A DNA stretch of 64,000 nucleotides from Xanthomonas sontii (GCF_040529055.1 NZ_CP132342.1:2850001-2914000); one strand, 5' to 3'. Shown: positions 33,982 through 43,839, numbered from the stretch's first letter. Translations and numbers: made by a program. The notes: generated by a model not told the origin, from the letters alone.

Positions 33982-34751
33982 GCGGGACGTTGGTCCCCGA
34001 GGTCCTGGTCCTCGGCGGCAGCGGCACGGTCGGGCAGGGCGTGGTCCAGGCGTTGCTGGAGGCGGGCAGCCCGGTGCTGGCAGTGGCGCGCGATCGCGCC
34101 CGCCTGGCCGCGCTGCGCGATCGCCACCGCGACGAACCCGGGCTGGACGTGCTGAGCGGTTCGGTCGGCACAGACGCTGCTGCCGCGGCCCTGGTCGCCG
34201 AGATCGCGCAGCGGCCGCGGCCGCTGGCCGCGGTGGTCGCCGCCCTGGGCAGTCCGCTGCGCCCCGGGCGCCTGCTGGAGCGGCCGCTGGGCGCGCTGCG
34301 CAAGCGCCTGGATGCCGACCTGCTGCCGCACCTGGCTGCCGCCCGGCATCTGCTGCCGCTGCTGGCGCAGCACGAGCGCGGCGCCCGCTACGTGCTGTTG
34401 GGCAGTCCCTGCGCGCTGCGTGCCTGGTCCGGGCATGGCGACAGTTCGGTGGCGGCGGCAGCGATCCGCATGCTTGCCCAGGTGCTGCACGAGGAAGCCA
34501 AGCCGCTGGGCGTGCACGTGCACCTGTTGTCGCTGTCCGCGCCGGTGTGCCGCAGCGACGACGCCATCGGCGACTGCCCGGAGTGGTTCACCACCCTCGG
34601 CGTCGGCCGCGCCGTGGTTCACCTGCTTGCCGATGCGCAGCGGCCGGACCGCGCCCTGGTCGAGATCGACCGCCGCCACTTTGCCCAGCCGCGCAGCGCC
34701 TTGCTCACCCCCTTGCCGTTTTCCTTCTCCACCCACGAGGTCTCTCCATGA
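33978..34751 (+). CDS. smeU1: SDR-like oxidoreductase, SmeU1-like
   Basis: 257 residues from GTG 33978 with GGAGGAAAA before it. It opens with the Rossmann loop VLVLGGSGTVGQGVVQALL (short-chain dehydrogenase type) but lacks a clear YxxxK motif, so its catalytic state is uncertain. It is the first gene of the efflux operon, as smeU1 is in S. maltophilia. The stop overlaps the next start by ATGA (34748-34751). The same frame continues open to 33645, but a start there would run through the operator. Confidence 0.82.
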   Translation: MSGTLVPEVLVLGGSGTVGQGVVQALLEAGSPVLAVARDRARLAALRDRHRDEPGLDVLSGSVGTDAAAAALVAEIAQRPRPLAAVVAALGSPLRPGRLLERPLGALRKRLDADLLPHLAAARHLLPLLAQHERGARYVLLGSPCALRAWSGHGDSSVAAAAIRMLAQVLHEEAKPLGVHVHLLSLSAPVCRSDDAIGDCPEWFTTLGVGRAVVHLLADAQRPDRALVEIDRRHFAQPRSALLTPLPFSFSTHEVSP

Positions 34752-35956
34752 ATCCGATTCCGATGCCGTCGCGCCTGCTGCCGGGCGCCTTGCGCCCGCT
34801 GGCGGTGGCGCTGCTGGTCGCCACGCTCGCCGCCTGCGGAGGCAAGGCCAACGAACAGGGCGCGCCGCCGCCGCCGAGCGTGGGCGTGGCGCCCGCGCTG
34901 CAGAAGCAGATCAGTCAGTGGGACGAGTTCAGCGGCCGCGTCGAGGCCGTGGAGCACGTCGACCTGCGCCCGCGCGTGTCCGGCTACATCGACAAGGTCA
35001 ACTACGTCGAAGGGCAGGAGGTGAAGAAGGGCGATGTGCTGTTCACCATCGACGCGCGCAGCTACCGCGCCGACCTGGCCCGCGCCGAGGCCGATCTGGC
35101 GCGCGCACGCACCCAGGCCAAGCTCAGCGCCAGCGAGGCCGCGCGCGCCAAGACCCTGTCCGAACAGCAGGCCATCTCCACCGAAAGCTGGGAACAGCGG
35201 CGCGCCGCGGCCGAGCAGGCACAGGCCGACGTGCTGGCCGCGCAGGCGGCGGTGGACAGCGCACGCTTGAACCTGGAATGGACCCAGGTGCGCGCGCCGA
35301 TCGCCGGCCGCGCCGGCCGCGCGATGGTCACCGCCGGCAACCTGGTCAGCGCCGGCGACAGCGCCAGCGTGCTGACCACGCTGGTGTCGCTGGACAAGGT
35401 GCATGTGTACTTCGACGCCGACGAAGGCACCTTCCTGCGCTATGCGCAGATGGCGCGCGACGGCCAGCGCCCGAGCGAGCGCGACGGCAGCCTGCCGGTG
35501 CAGGTCGGCCTGGTCGGCGAGGACGGCTATCCGCATGCCGGCAAGGTCGATTTCCTCGACAACCAGCTGGTGCGCAGCACCGGCACCATCCACGTGCGCG
35601 CGTTGCTGGACAACGCCGATCGCCGCTTCACCCCCGGCCTGTTCGCGCGGGTGCGGCTGCTCGGCAGCGGTCGCTTCGACGCGGTGCTGATCGACGACCG
35701 CGCGGTGCTCACCGACCAGGACCGCAAGTACGTCTACGTGGTCGACAAGGACGGCAAGGCGCAGCGGCGCGACGTGCAGCTCGGCCGCAGCGCCGAGGGC
35801 CTGCGCATCGTGCAAAGCGGCCTGTCCGCCGGCGACAAGGTCATCGTCGACGGCGTGCAGAAGGTGTTCATGCCCGGCATGCCGGTGCAGGCCAAGCCGA
35901 TCGCGCTGCAGACCAAGTCCCCGGCCGCACCGCGTCAGGCCGTCGCCCTCGACTGA
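34748..35956 (+). CDS. smeV: RND efflux membrane-fusion protein, SmeV-like
   Basis: 402 residues from ATG 34748. The lipobox LAAC (about residues 30-33) predicts a lipid-anchored periplasmic adaptor. It has the usual MFP order: lipoyl-type half (VDLRPRVSGYIDKVNYVEGQ), helical hairpin (about 115-185, Ala/Gln/Arg-rich coiled coil), second lipoyl half (LEWTQVRAPIAGRAGRA), and beta-barrel and proximal domains (GLFARVRLLGSGRF to GDKVIVDGVQKVFMPGMPV). It links the pump at 36092 to the outer-membrane channel at 40022. It belongs to the MexE/SmeV branch. Confidence 0.93.
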   Translation: MNPIPMPSRLLPGALRPLAVALLVATLAACGGKANEQGAPPPPSVGVAPALQKQISQWDEFSGRVEAVEHVDLRPRVSGYIDKVNYVEGQEVKKGDVLFTIDARSYRADLARAEADLARARTQAKLSASEAARAKTLSEQQAISTESWEQRRAAAEQAQADVLAAQAAVDSARLNLEWTQVRAPIAGRAGRAMVTAGNLVSAGDSASVLTTLVSLDKVHVYFDADEGTFLRYAQMARDGQRPSERDGSLPVQVGLVGEDGYPHAGKVDFLDNQLVRSTGTIHVRALLDNADRRFTPGLFARVRLLGSGRFDAVLIDDRAVLTDQDRKYVYVVDKDGKAQRRDVQLGRSAEGLRIVQSGLSAGDKVIVDGVQKVFMPGMPVQAKPIALQTKSPAAPRQAVALD

Positions 35957-36091
35957 GTCGCGGGCGCCGACGTAGCACCGGCCGAATAGTGCCGGCCTTA
36001 CCCGTCGGGCCCGCCATGGCCCGGCGCCGCCACCGGCATGCCTGCGTCCGCGCCCGGCCCCCCGTTTCAACCGTTTCCAGGACCACCACCC

Positions 36092-39000
36092 ATGGACTTT
36101 TCCAGATTCTTCATCGACCGGCCGATCTTCGCCGCCGTGCTGTCGATCGTCATCTTCGCCGCGGGCCTGATCGCCATCCCGCTGCTGCCCATCGGCGAAT
36201 ACCCGGACGTGGTGCCGCCTTCGGTGGTGGTGCGCACGGTGTATCCGGGCGCCAATCCCAAGGTCATCGCCGAGACCGTCGCCACGCCGCTGGAGGAAGC
36301 GATCAACGGCGTGGAGAACATGATGTACATCAAGTCGGTCGCCGGCTCCGACGGCGTGCTGCAGATGACCGTGACCTTCCGCCCGGGCACCGATCCGGAC
36401 GATGCCGCGGTCAAGGTGCAGAACCGCGTGGCGCAGGCGCAGGCGCGCCTGCCCGAGGACGTGCGCCGGCAGGGCGTGACCACGCAGAAGCAGTCGCCGA
36501 CCTTCCTGATGGTGGTGCACCTGACCTCGCCCAAGGGCAAGTACGACACCCTGTATCTGCGCAACTACGCGCGCCTGCACGTCAAGGACGCGCTGGCACG
36601 GATCCAGGGCGTGGGCGACGCGCAGGTGTTCGGCGGCGGCGACTACGCGATGCGCGCGTGGCTGGACCCGGAGCGGGTGGCCGCACGCGGGCTCACCGCC
36701 AGCGACGTGGTCGCGGCGATGCGCGAGCAGAACGTGCAGGTCTCCGCCGGCCAGCTCGGCGCCGAGCCGATGCCGGAGAGCAAGTTCCTGACCCTGATCA
36801 ACGCGCAGGGCCGCCTGCGTACCGAACAGGAGTTCGGCGACATCGTGCTCAAGGTCGGCGCCGACGGCCAGACCGTGCGCCTGTCCGACGTCGCCCGCCT
36901 GCAGCTGGGCGCCGGCGACTACACCCTGCGCGCGCAGCTGGACGGCAAGAACGCGGTCGGCATCGGCATCTTCCAGGCGCCGGGCGCCAATGCGCTGCAG
37001 ATCCGCGACCAGGTCATCGCCAAGATGGACGAGCTGACCAAGCAGTTCCCGGACGACGTGAAGTACGAAGCGGTGTACGACACCACCATCTTCGTGCGCG
37101 ACTCGATCAGCGCGGTGGTCCACACCCTGCTGGAGGCGGTGCTGCTGGTGGTGCTGGTGGTGATCCTGTTCCTGCAGACCTGGCGCGCCTCGATCATTCC
37201 GCTGATCGCGGTGCCGGTGTCGGTGGTCGGCACCTTCGCCGCGCTGTACCTGCTGGGCTTCTCGATCAACACGCTGACCCTGTTCGGGCTGGTGCTGGCG
37301 ATCGGCATCGTGGTCGACGATGCGATCGTGGTGGTGGAGAACGTGGAGCGCAACATCGAGGAGGGGCTGACCCCGTTGGCGGCCGCCCACCAGGCGATGC
37401 GCGAGGTGTCCGGCCCGATCATCGCGATCGCGCTGGTGCTGTGTGCGGTGTTCGTGCCGATGGCGTTCCTGTCCGGGGTCACCGGGCAGTTCTACAAGCA
37501 GTTCGCGGTGACCATCGCCATCTCCACGGTGATCTCGGCGATCAACTCGCTGACCCTGTCGCCGGCGCTGGCCGCGCGCCTGCTGCAAGGCCATGACGCG
37601 CCCAAGGACCGCCTGTCGCGCGGCATGGAGCGGCTGTTCGGCGGCTGGCTGTTCCGTCCGTTCAACCGCTTCTTCCACCGCAGTTCCGACCGCTACCAGG
37701 GTGCGGTGTCGCGCATCCTCGGCCGCCGCGGCGCGGTGTTCGCGGTGTACGTGGCGCTGCTGCTGGTCACCGGGCTGATGTTCAAGGCGGTGCCGGGCGG
37801 CTTCATCCCGACCCAGGACAAGATGTACCTGATCGCCGGCGTCAAGCTGCCAGAGGGCGCCTCGATCGAGCGCACCGACGCGATGTTGCGCAAGGTCGCC
37901 ACCATCGCCATGCAGACAGATGGCGTGGCCCATGCGATCTCGTTCCCGGGCCTCAACGCGCTGCAGTTCACCAACACGCCCAACACCGGCGTGGTGTTCC
38001 TGCCGCTGAAGCCGTTCGCCGAGCGCCACCGCAGCGCGCTGGAAATCAATGCCGAGATCAACCAGCGCATCTCGCAACTGGGCGAGGGCATGTCGTTCGC
38101 CTTCATGCCGCCGCCGATCCTCGGCCTGGGCAACGGCAACGGCTACCAGTTGTTCATCGAGGACCGCGCCAACCTCGGCTACGGCGCGCTGCAGAACGCG
38201 GTCAGCACCATGCAGGGCGCGGTGGCGCAGACCCCGGGCATGAGCTTCCCGATCGGCACTTATCAGGCCAACGTGCCGCAGCTCGACGCCGAGGTCGACC
38301 GGGTCAAGGCCAAGGCCCAGGGCGTGGCCCTGACCGATCTGTTCGATACCTTGCAGACCTACCTGGGCTCGACCTACGTCAACGACTTCAACCAGTTCGG
38401 CCGCACCTGGCAGGTGATCGCCCAGGCCGATGCGCCGTTCCGCGAGAGCGTGGAGGACATCGCCCGGCTGCGCACCCGCAATGCCAACGGCGAAATGGTG
38501 CCGATCGGCTCGATGGTGACGATCAAGCAGGCCTACGGTCCGGACCCGGTGCTGCGCTACAACGGCTATCCGGCCGCCGACCTGGCCGGCGAAGCGGATG
38601 CGCGCTCGCTGTCCTCGGCCGAGGCGATGGCCAAGATCACCCAGATCGCCAAGCAGGTGCTGCCCAACGGCATGGAGATCGAGTGGACCGATCTGAGCTA
38701 CCAGCAGGCGACTCAGGGCAATGCGGCGCTGGTGGTGTTCCCGCTGGCGGTGCTGCTGGCGTTCCTGGTGCTGGCGGCGCTGTACGAGAGCTGGACGCTG
38801 CCGCTGGCGGTGATCCTGATCGTGCCGATGACCCTGCTGTCGGCGTTGTTCGGGGTGTGGCTGAGCGGCGGCGACAACAACGTGTTCGTGCAGGTGGGTC
38901 TGGTGGTGCTGATGGGCCTGGCGTGCAAGAACGCGATCCTGATCGTCGAGTTCGCCCGCGAACTGGAACTGCAGGGCAAGGGCATCGTCGAATCGGCGCT

Positions 39001-39262
39001 GCAGGCCTGCCGCCTGCGCCTGCGCCCGATCGTGATGACCTCCATCGCCTTCATCGCCGGCACGGTGCCGCTGGTGTTCTCGCATGGCGCGGGCGCGGAA
39101 GTGCGCTCTGCCACCGGCATCACCGTGTTCGCCGGCATGCTGGGCGTGACCCTGTTCGGTCTGTTCCTCACTCCCGTGTTCTATGTCGCCCTGCGCAAGC
39201 TGGCCGGGCGGCCGCTGGTCTCGCATGCGCCGGCCCACGCCGACGCGCCTGCGCACGGCTGA
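36092..39262 (+). CDS. smeW: RND multidrug efflux permease, SmeW/MexF-like
   Basis: 1056 residues from ATG 36092, the HAE1 type. It starts MDFSRFFIDRPIFAAVLSIV. Membrane helices frame two large periplasmic loops. The proton-relay Asp pair is in LAIGIVVDDAIVVVENVER, and GVFVPMAFLSG-like and GLACKNAILIVEFAREL segments follow. It exports drugs by proton antiport from the periplasm or inner membrane. Within the family the sequence is closest in style to MexF and SmeW, which export chloramphenicol, quinolones and tetracyclines; substrate range here is inferred. Confidence 0.93.
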   Translation: MDFSRFFIDRPIFAAVLSIVIFAAGLIAIPLLPIGEYPDVVPPSVVVRTVYPGANPKVIAETVATPLEEAINGVENMMYIKSVAGSDGVLQMTVTFRPGTDPDDAAVKVQNRVAQAQARLPEDVRRQGVTTQKQSPTFLMVVHLTSPKGKYDTLYLRNYARLHVKDALARIQGVGDAQVFGGGDYAMRAWLDPERVAARGLTASDVVAAMREQNVQVSAGQLGAEPMPESKFLTLINAQGRLRTEQEFGDIVLKVGADGQTVRLSDVARLQLGAGDYTLRAQLDGKNAVGIGIFQAPGANALQIRDQVIAKMDELTKQFPDDVKYEAVYDTTIFVRDSISAVVHTLLEAVLLVVLVVILFLQTWRASIIPLIAVPVSVVGTFAALYLLGFSINTLTLFGLVLAIGIVVDDAIVVVENVERNIEEGLTPLAAAHQAMREVSGPIIAIALVLCAVFVPMAFLSGVTGQFYKQFAVTIAISTVISAINSLTLSPALAARLLQGHDAPKDRLSRGMERLFGGWLFRPFNRFFHRSSDRYQGAVSRILGRRGAVFAVYVALLLVTGLMFKAVPGGFIPTQDKMYLIAGVKLPEGASIERTDAMLRKVATIAMQTDGVAHAISFPGLNALQFTNTPNTGVVFLPLKPFAERHRSALEINAEINQRISQLGEGMSFAFMPPPILGLGNGNGYQLFIEDRANLGYGALQNAVSTMQGAVAQTPGMSFPIGTYQANVPQLDAEVDRVKAKAQGVALTDLFDTLQTYLGSTYVNDFNQFGRTWQVIAQADAPFRESVEDIARLRTRNANGEMVPIGSMVTIKQAYGPDPVLRYNGYPAADLAGEADARSLSSAEAMAKITQIAKQVLPNGMEIEWTDLSYQQATQGNAALVVFPLAVLLAFLVLAALYESWTLPLAVILIVPMTLLSALFGVWLSGGDNNVFVQVGLVVLMGLACKNAILIVEFARELELQGKGIVESALQACRLRLRPIVMTSIAFIAGTVPLVFSHGAGAEVRSATGITVFAGMLGVTLFGLFLTPVFYVALRKLAGRPLVSHAPAHADAPAHG

Positions 39263-39293
39263 TCCTTTTCCCATCCTTCTCAGGAGTTTCGCA

Positions 39294-40028
39294 ATGAACG
39301 CAGCACACAAGATCGCTTTGGTCACCGGCGCCACCCGCGGCATCGGCTTGCACACCGTGCGGCAGCTGGCCGAAGCCGGCGTGCACACCCTGCTGGCCGG
39401 GCGCGACGCGACCCGCGCCAGCGCCGCGGCCCTGGAACTGCAGGGCGAGGGCCTGCCGGTGGAGCCGCTGACCCTGGACGTCACCGACGCCGCCAGCATC
39501 GCCGCCGCAGTGGAGACGGTGCGCGCACGCCATGGGCGGCTGGACATCCTGGTCAACAACGCCGGCATCCTGCGCGACGACCCGCGCCTGAGCGTGTCGC
39601 AGCAGAGCCTGGAGACCTGGCGCGAGACCTTCGACACCAACCTGTTTGGCCTGATCGCGGTCACCCAGGGGTTCCTGCCGCTGCTGCGCGAGGCGCCGGC
39701 CGCGCGCATCGTCAACGTCTCCAGCGTGCTCGGTTCGCTCGCCCTGCACAGCCAGCCCGGGTCGCCGATCTACGACTTCAAGGTGCCGGCCTACAACGTG
39801 TCCAAGAGCGCGGTGAATGCCTGGACCATCCAGTTGGCCTATGAACTGCGCGAAACCCCGATCAAGGTCAACACCATCCACCCCGGCTACGTGAAGACCG
39901 ACATGAACGCGGGCGAGGGCGAGCTGGAAGTGGCCGACGGCGCGCGCAGCAGCGTGATGATGGCGGTGCTCGACGCCGACGGCCCGACCGGCAGCTACAC
40001 CCATGTCGGACAGGTGCTGCCATGGTGA
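39294..40028 (+). CDS. smeU2: Short-chain dehydrogenase/reductase, SmeU2-like
   Basis: 244 residues from ATG 39294 with CAGGAG ten bases before. A complete classical SDR: TGATRGIG cofactor loop (residues 11-18), LVNNAG, the catalytic Ser in VNVSSVLGS, and YNVSK (Tyr and Lys of YxxxK). Likely NADP(H)-dependent reductase of a carbonyl compound or quinone. Its place inside the pump operon, between permease and channel genes, mirrors smeU2. The last seven bases overlap the next gene (ATGG at 40022). Confidence 0.88.
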   Translation: MNAAHKIALVTGATRGIGLHTVRQLAEAGVHTLLAGRDATRASAAALELQGEGLPVEPLTLDVTDAASIAAAVETVRARHGRLDILVNNAGILRDDPRLSVSQQSLETWRETFDTNLFGLIAVTQGFLPLLREAPAARIVNVSSVLGSLALHSQPGSPIYDFKVPAYNVSKSAVNAWTIQLAYELRETPIKVNTIHPGYVKTDMNAGEGELEVADGARSSVMMAVLDADGPTGSYTHVGQVLPW

Positions 40029-41482
40029 TCCGTCCCGTCTTCGGCGCACTGGCGCTGGCGCTGCTCAGCGCCTGCGCCAGCGTCGGCCCCGACTACCGCG
40101 CACCGGCGCAGCCGCCGGTCACCCTGCAGGGCGCCGCGTCGCCGGTGTTCGCGACCGACTCGCCGGTCGCATCCTGGTGGGCGCAGTTCGACGACCCGGT
40201 GCTGGAACAGCTGGTGCACGACGGCCTGGTCGCCAACCTGGACCTGCGCCTCGCCCTGGCGCGCGTGCACGAGGCGCGCGCGGTCTTCGCCGAGCAGCGC
40301 CTGGACCAGGTGCCGCATGTCACCGCCGGCGGCGACTACACCCGCGGCAAGGCCCCGGACGCGGACGCCGGCGGCGCGCGCGTGCTCACCGAAAGCTACC
40401 GGCTCGGCTTCGATGCCGGCTGGGAGCTGGACCTGTTCGGGCGCCAGCGCCGCGCCAGCGAAGCGGCGCGTGCGAACCTGGAAGCCGAACAGGCGGGCCT
40501 GGCCGACGCCCAGGTCACCGTGGCCGCGGAGGTGGCACGCAACTACTTCGCCCTGCGCGGCACGCAGAAGCGCATCGCGCTGGCGCGGACCACGCTGGAC
40601 AACCTGCGCGACACCCAGCGGCTGACCGAGACCCGTTGGCGACTGGGCGCCGGCAGCGAACTGGACGTGCAGAGCAGCCGCGCGCGGCTGAAGGCGATCG
40701 AGGCCGACATCCCGCTGCTGGAAGTCGATGCCGCACAGGCGCGGCACCGGCTGGCGGTGCTGCTGGGCAAGCCGCCGGGCGCGCTCGATGCACTGCTGGC
40801 GCCGCAGCCGACCCCGGCCTATGCGCGGGCCTTGCCGCTGGGCGACACAACGCAGTTGCTGCGCCGGCGTCCGGACGTGCGCATCGCCGAACGCCGTCTG
40901 GCGGCGGCGACCGCGCGGGTCGGCGTGGCCACCGCCGACCTGTTCCCGCGGATCAGTCTGTCCGGTTTCGTCGGCTTCCTGTCCGGCGATGCCGGCGCCT
41001 TGCTGCACGGCCGCAGCAAGGCCTGGTCGCTGACCCCGTCGATCCAGTGGGCGGCGTTCGACCTGGGCAGTGTGCGCGCACGCCTGCGCGCGAGCGAAGC
41101 GCAGGCCGACGGCGCTGCAACCGACTACGAGAAAGCCGTGCTCGGCGCACTGGAGGACACCGAGAACGCCTTGACCGCCTATGCCCACGAACAAGCGCGG
41201 CTGGCGATCGTGGCCGAACAGACGCAGGCGGCGCAGCGTGCCGAGGCGTTGGCGCAGATCCGCTATCGCGAAGGCTCGGAGGATTTCCTGACCCTGCTCG
41301 ATGCGCAGCGCACGCAACTGACCGCCGAGGCGGCCCTGGCCGACGCCGAAGCGGCGGTGAACATCGGCGTGGTGCGGGTGTACAAGGCGCTTGGTGGTTG
41401 GGGGCAGGACGCGGGCACGGAGGCCGGCAGCCGGGACGTCGCGACCACCGCGGTGGCGGCGTCCGCGGTGCAGGCGCGCTGA
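40022..41482 (+). CDS. smeX: RND outer-membrane channel, SmeX/OprN-like (NodT family)
   Basis: 486 residues from ATG 40022. The signal peptide ends in lipobox LSAC, then SVGPDYRAPAQPPV, the usual start of NodT-family channels. Two repeated OEP halves follow, with long helices rich in Ala, Arg and Glu (for example VAAEVARNYFALRGTQKRI and GALEDTENALTAYAHEQARL). It should form the trimeric TolC-like tunnel for the pump encoded upstream. It is the last gene of the operon. Confidence 0.92.
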   Translation: MVIRPVFGALALALLSACASVGPDYRAPAQPPVTLQGAASPVFATDSPVASWWAQFDDPVLEQLVHDGLVANLDLRLALARVHEARAVFAEQRLDQVPHVTAGGDYTRGKAPDADAGGARVLTESYRLGFDAGWELDLFGRQRRASEAARANLEAEQAGLADAQVTVAAEVARNYFALRGTQKRIALARTTLDNLRDTQRLTETRWRLGAGSELDVQSSRARLKAIEADIPLLEVDAAQARHRLAVLLGKPPGALDALLAPQPTPAYARALPLGDTTQLLRRRPDVRIAERRLAAATARVGVATADLFPRISLSGFVGFLSGDAGALLHGRSKAWSLTPSIQWAAFDLGSVRARLRASEAQADGAATDYEKAVLGALEDTENALTAYAHEQARLAIVAEQTQAAQRAEALAQIRYREGSEDFLTLLDAQRTQLTAEAALADAEAAVNIGVVRVYKALGGWGQDAGTEAGSRDVATTAVAASAVQAR

Positions 41483-41867
41483 GCAGAGCGCTGCAGCTGC
41501 CGTGGTGCGGGCCGACCGTTCGCACCGCGGCGCCTGGTCGGCACCGCTCGTCATGTGCTCTCGCCGCCATCCGGCCGCGTCCCTGGTTTGTCTGCAGGAG
41601 CCGGCGTCAGCCGCGCCGGGCGTTCCCGCTGAAGCCCGGCGCGGCTGCATGACAGGCGACTCCCACAATGGCTTGCGGCGAGCCCTGCGGGTGCACTGTG
41701 GGAGGGACTTCAGCCCCGACGCATTGCGCCATCGGAACGCACACCACTTCGCCCGGCATCACAGTCGATGCCCACAGGATGCTTCCCGCCATCGGAGCGG
41801 CCCTGGTGACGGCGACCGGACCGAAGACCAGCCGGGCATGCGGCAGATCGCCGCGGGTGCTGGTCGT
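41483..41867. other. Non-coding gap with family A repeat
   Basis: A 385-base stretch between the efflux operon and the converging diguanylate cyclase gene. It contains one family A half-site (41697-41722, TGTGGGAGGGACTTCAGCCC). Its right flank to 41754 also matches 61104-61135, so the copied unit is about 58 bases. Near 41611-41650, CCGCGCCGGGCG faces CCCGGCGCGG. No gene is supported. Confidence 0.65.
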
Positions 41868-42860
41868 TCAGTCCTGCGCCACGTCCTCGGCGATCACATA
41901 ACGGTCGCGACCGTTGTTCTTGGCCTGGTACAGCGCGGTGTCGGCGCGCGAGAACCAGTCGTGCCATTGCACCTCGTCGCACAGCATGGCTGCGCCCAGC
42001 GACACGGTGATGGTGCCGTTGGGGCCGCGCAGCGCGGAGCGGGTGGCATCGTGCAGGCGCCTGGCGAAGGCGGAGAGCTCGGTCGCGGACTGCAGCCGTG
42101 CCACCACCACGAACTCCTCGCCACCGAACCGGAACACCTCGTCCGGCGCACGTACCTGCGCGCGCAGCAGCGCGGCCAGCTCGGCCAGCACCCGGTCGCC
42201 CTCGGCATGGCCGTAGAGGTCGTTGACCTCCTTGAAGTGATCGATGTCGAGCACGATCAGCCCATGCCGGCGAGTCGCACGACGCGGATCGGCCACCCGT
42301 TGCGACAGGCTGCGCTCGAGCATGCGGCGGTTCGGCAGCCCGGTCAGCGAATCGTGCGACGCCAGTTGTTCCAGCTGCACGCGATCGCCTTCCACCCGCA
42401 ACGCCAGCATGTAGCCCAGCCCGGTGATCAGCAACGACACCGATATCATCGAGAAGAAGTGCTCGGCACCCAGGGCGCTCGGGGTCACCACCAGCAGCAC
42501 CGCGATCAGCGTGGCATTGCAGGCCAGCGCGACATGGCGCGTCACCACGAAGAAATTGCTCATCATCACCAGGTACAGCCACGGCACCGCGGCGTGGCGC
42601 AGTGCATGGCAGGCCAGGGCGCTGCCCAGCAACCAACTCAGCGACAGCAGCGGATCCATGCGGCCGTCGCCGCGGTGCAGCGCCAGCCAGGTGGCCAGCG
42701 CGGCCAGGCCGGCCAGCGCGGCGCCGGCCAGCGCGGTCCATGGCGCGCCGATCGCCATCTGATAGACCGCGAACAGCAGCAGCACCCCGGCCGTGGATGG
42801 ACCGAGTGTCTTGATGATGCCGAGCCGGAAGTGCCGACGCAGGGTCAAACCGGCGCTCAC
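41868..42860 (-). CDS. Membrane-bound diguanylate cyclase (GGDEF)
   Basis: 330 residues starting at GTG 42860. About five to six hydrophobic helices (20-155) precede the GGDEF domain (about 165-325). The active site reads GGEEF (246-250), and an RxxD inhibitory site (R-A-P-D, 237-240) lies exactly five residues before it, so the enzyme should be active and feedback-inhibited by cyclic di-GMP. The metal-binding Asp is in LIVLDIDHFKEVND. Together with the EAL enzyme at 18775 it contributes to c-di-GMP balance, though the two are not linked. Confidence 0.9.
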   Translation of the reverse strand: MSAGLTLRRHFRLGIIKTLGPSTAGVLLLFAVYQMAIGAPWTALAGAALAGLAALATWLALHRGDGRMDPLLSLSWLLGSALACHALRHAAVPWLYLVMMSNFFVVTRHVALACNATLIAVLLVVTPSALGAEHFFSMISVSLLITGLGYMLALRVEGDRVQLEQLASHDSLTGLPNRRMLERSLSQRVADPRRATRRHGLIVLDIDHFKEVNDLYGHAEGDRVLAELAALLRAQVRAPDEVFRFGGEEFVVVARLQSATELSAFARRLHDATRSALRGPNGTITVSLGAAMLCDEVQWHDWFSRADTALYQAKNNGRDRYVIAEDVAQD

Positions 42861-43367
42861 GGGGCTGGGCTCCGGAGCGGCGCGCGGTCATTGCAGGCGG
42901 GCTGGCGAGGGCGGGCAACGAGCATGGCGACATCAGGCTGGCGAAGAGGCGTTGCGGTGGCAGAAGCAAGTTCCATGCCTGAGATTCTTTTGTGGTCGAT
43001 ATCCCGAAGCTGACCGCGACGCAGCGGGATTGCCGACACGCACGGCATCACGACGACGTCGCATTGGCGGAGGGATCGGCGTCGCGCCGATCAACCTGCG
43101 CTACGCGGCAAACGTTGTCTGGCGGCATGTAGGGCGGCGCTGATGCAAGGCCGCTCGCGCCTGATCCTCTCCCTGGGGGAGGTGGTGGCGCGCAGCGCCG
43201 GATGAGGGGACGGGCGACGCGGGAGCGCTAGCCGGCGAACCGTACTGTGGTCGCGTCGGAGCGGCGCTGTGTGCAGATGGACGCAGCGCGGACCTGACGG
43301 GCTATCTCAGCACCGCTACCGTCGCCAGCACGAAGGGATCGGCAGGATGCGCCTGCCAGGAGGCGCG
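42861..43367. other. Thinly coded gap with a degenerate family C repeat
   Basis: A 507-base stretch. Around 43155-43215 the bases CCTGATCCTCTCCCTGGGGG and GCCGGATGAGGGGACGGG look like a worn copy of the 139-bp repeat. The segment may contain gene remains, but I cannot support a coding frame. Confidence 0.4.
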
Positions 43368-43541
43368 TTACGCTGCGCTGCCGTCGATGGCCTTCAACCC
43401 CTTCTGGCTGAGCGCCAGATCGCCGTCCTCGCCCTGCGCCGCGTAGTCCTCGCGCACCGCCCAGGTCGCCTCGGCTTCGCTGACCGGGGTGGTGGCATGG
43501 ATGTCCTGCAGGATGCGCAGTTGTTCCTGGGTCAATGGCAT
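43368..43541 (-). CDS. Small hypothetical protein, 57 aa
   Basis: From ATG 43541 (MPLTQEQLRILQDIHATTPV) a short acidic, helix-rich protein ends in LALSQKGLKAIDGSAA. The frame is open to 43598, but the first Met inside looks like the natural start. The order of residues (winged-helix-like end 'LSQKGLKAI') hints at a small regulatory fold, but this is weak. No family recognised. Confidence 0.45.
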   Translation of the reverse strand: MPLTQEQLRILQDIHATTPVSEAEATWAVREDYAAQGEDGDLALSQKGLKAIDGSAA

Positions 43542-43662
43542 GGCGGATGTCCGAAGCGTGGAGGGCTCCTCACCGTACAGGCTGGTGGTGACGGGCATGT
43601 CTGTTCGTTACCGCAATGCGCAATCGCCCTCATCGCCGTAACGCGATCGTGGCGATCGCTGG

Positions 43663-43755
43663 ATGGGTAAGGGGTTCTCGTCGCACGCCGTCGACGCCGC
43701 CGACATCATTTCGCAACGCCTCAAGGACGCCGACGTAACGGTCGCCCACGCATGA
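43663..43755 (+). pseudogene. Possible short relic coding frame upstream of a terminator
   Basis: ATG 43663 opens a 30-residue frame (MGKGFSSHAVDAADIISQRL and on) that ends in TGA. Reading through the TGA in the same frame gives CAYQLCGRGDAWGCFKDAG and continues to the terminator at 43840. This could be the end of a gene broken by a stop codon, or a small RNA region. No family is recognised. Confidence 0.25.
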
Positions 43756-43839
43756 TGCGCCTACCAGCTGTGCGGCCGGGGCGATGCCTGGGGCTGCTTC
43801 AAGGATGCAGGCATCCGCGGCTGGACCACTTTTCATCCA

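Noticed and set aside
34619..39715. 1698-codon open frame on the minus strand across the efflux operon
   Set aside because: It is antisense to smeV, smeW and smeU2, whose motifs and lengths are complete. Long antisense frames are common at this GC content. The product is low-complexity and matches no family.
43630..43836. 68-codon minus-strand frame
   Set aside because: No ribosome site or family likeness, and it lies opposite a region that ends in a plus-strand terminator.
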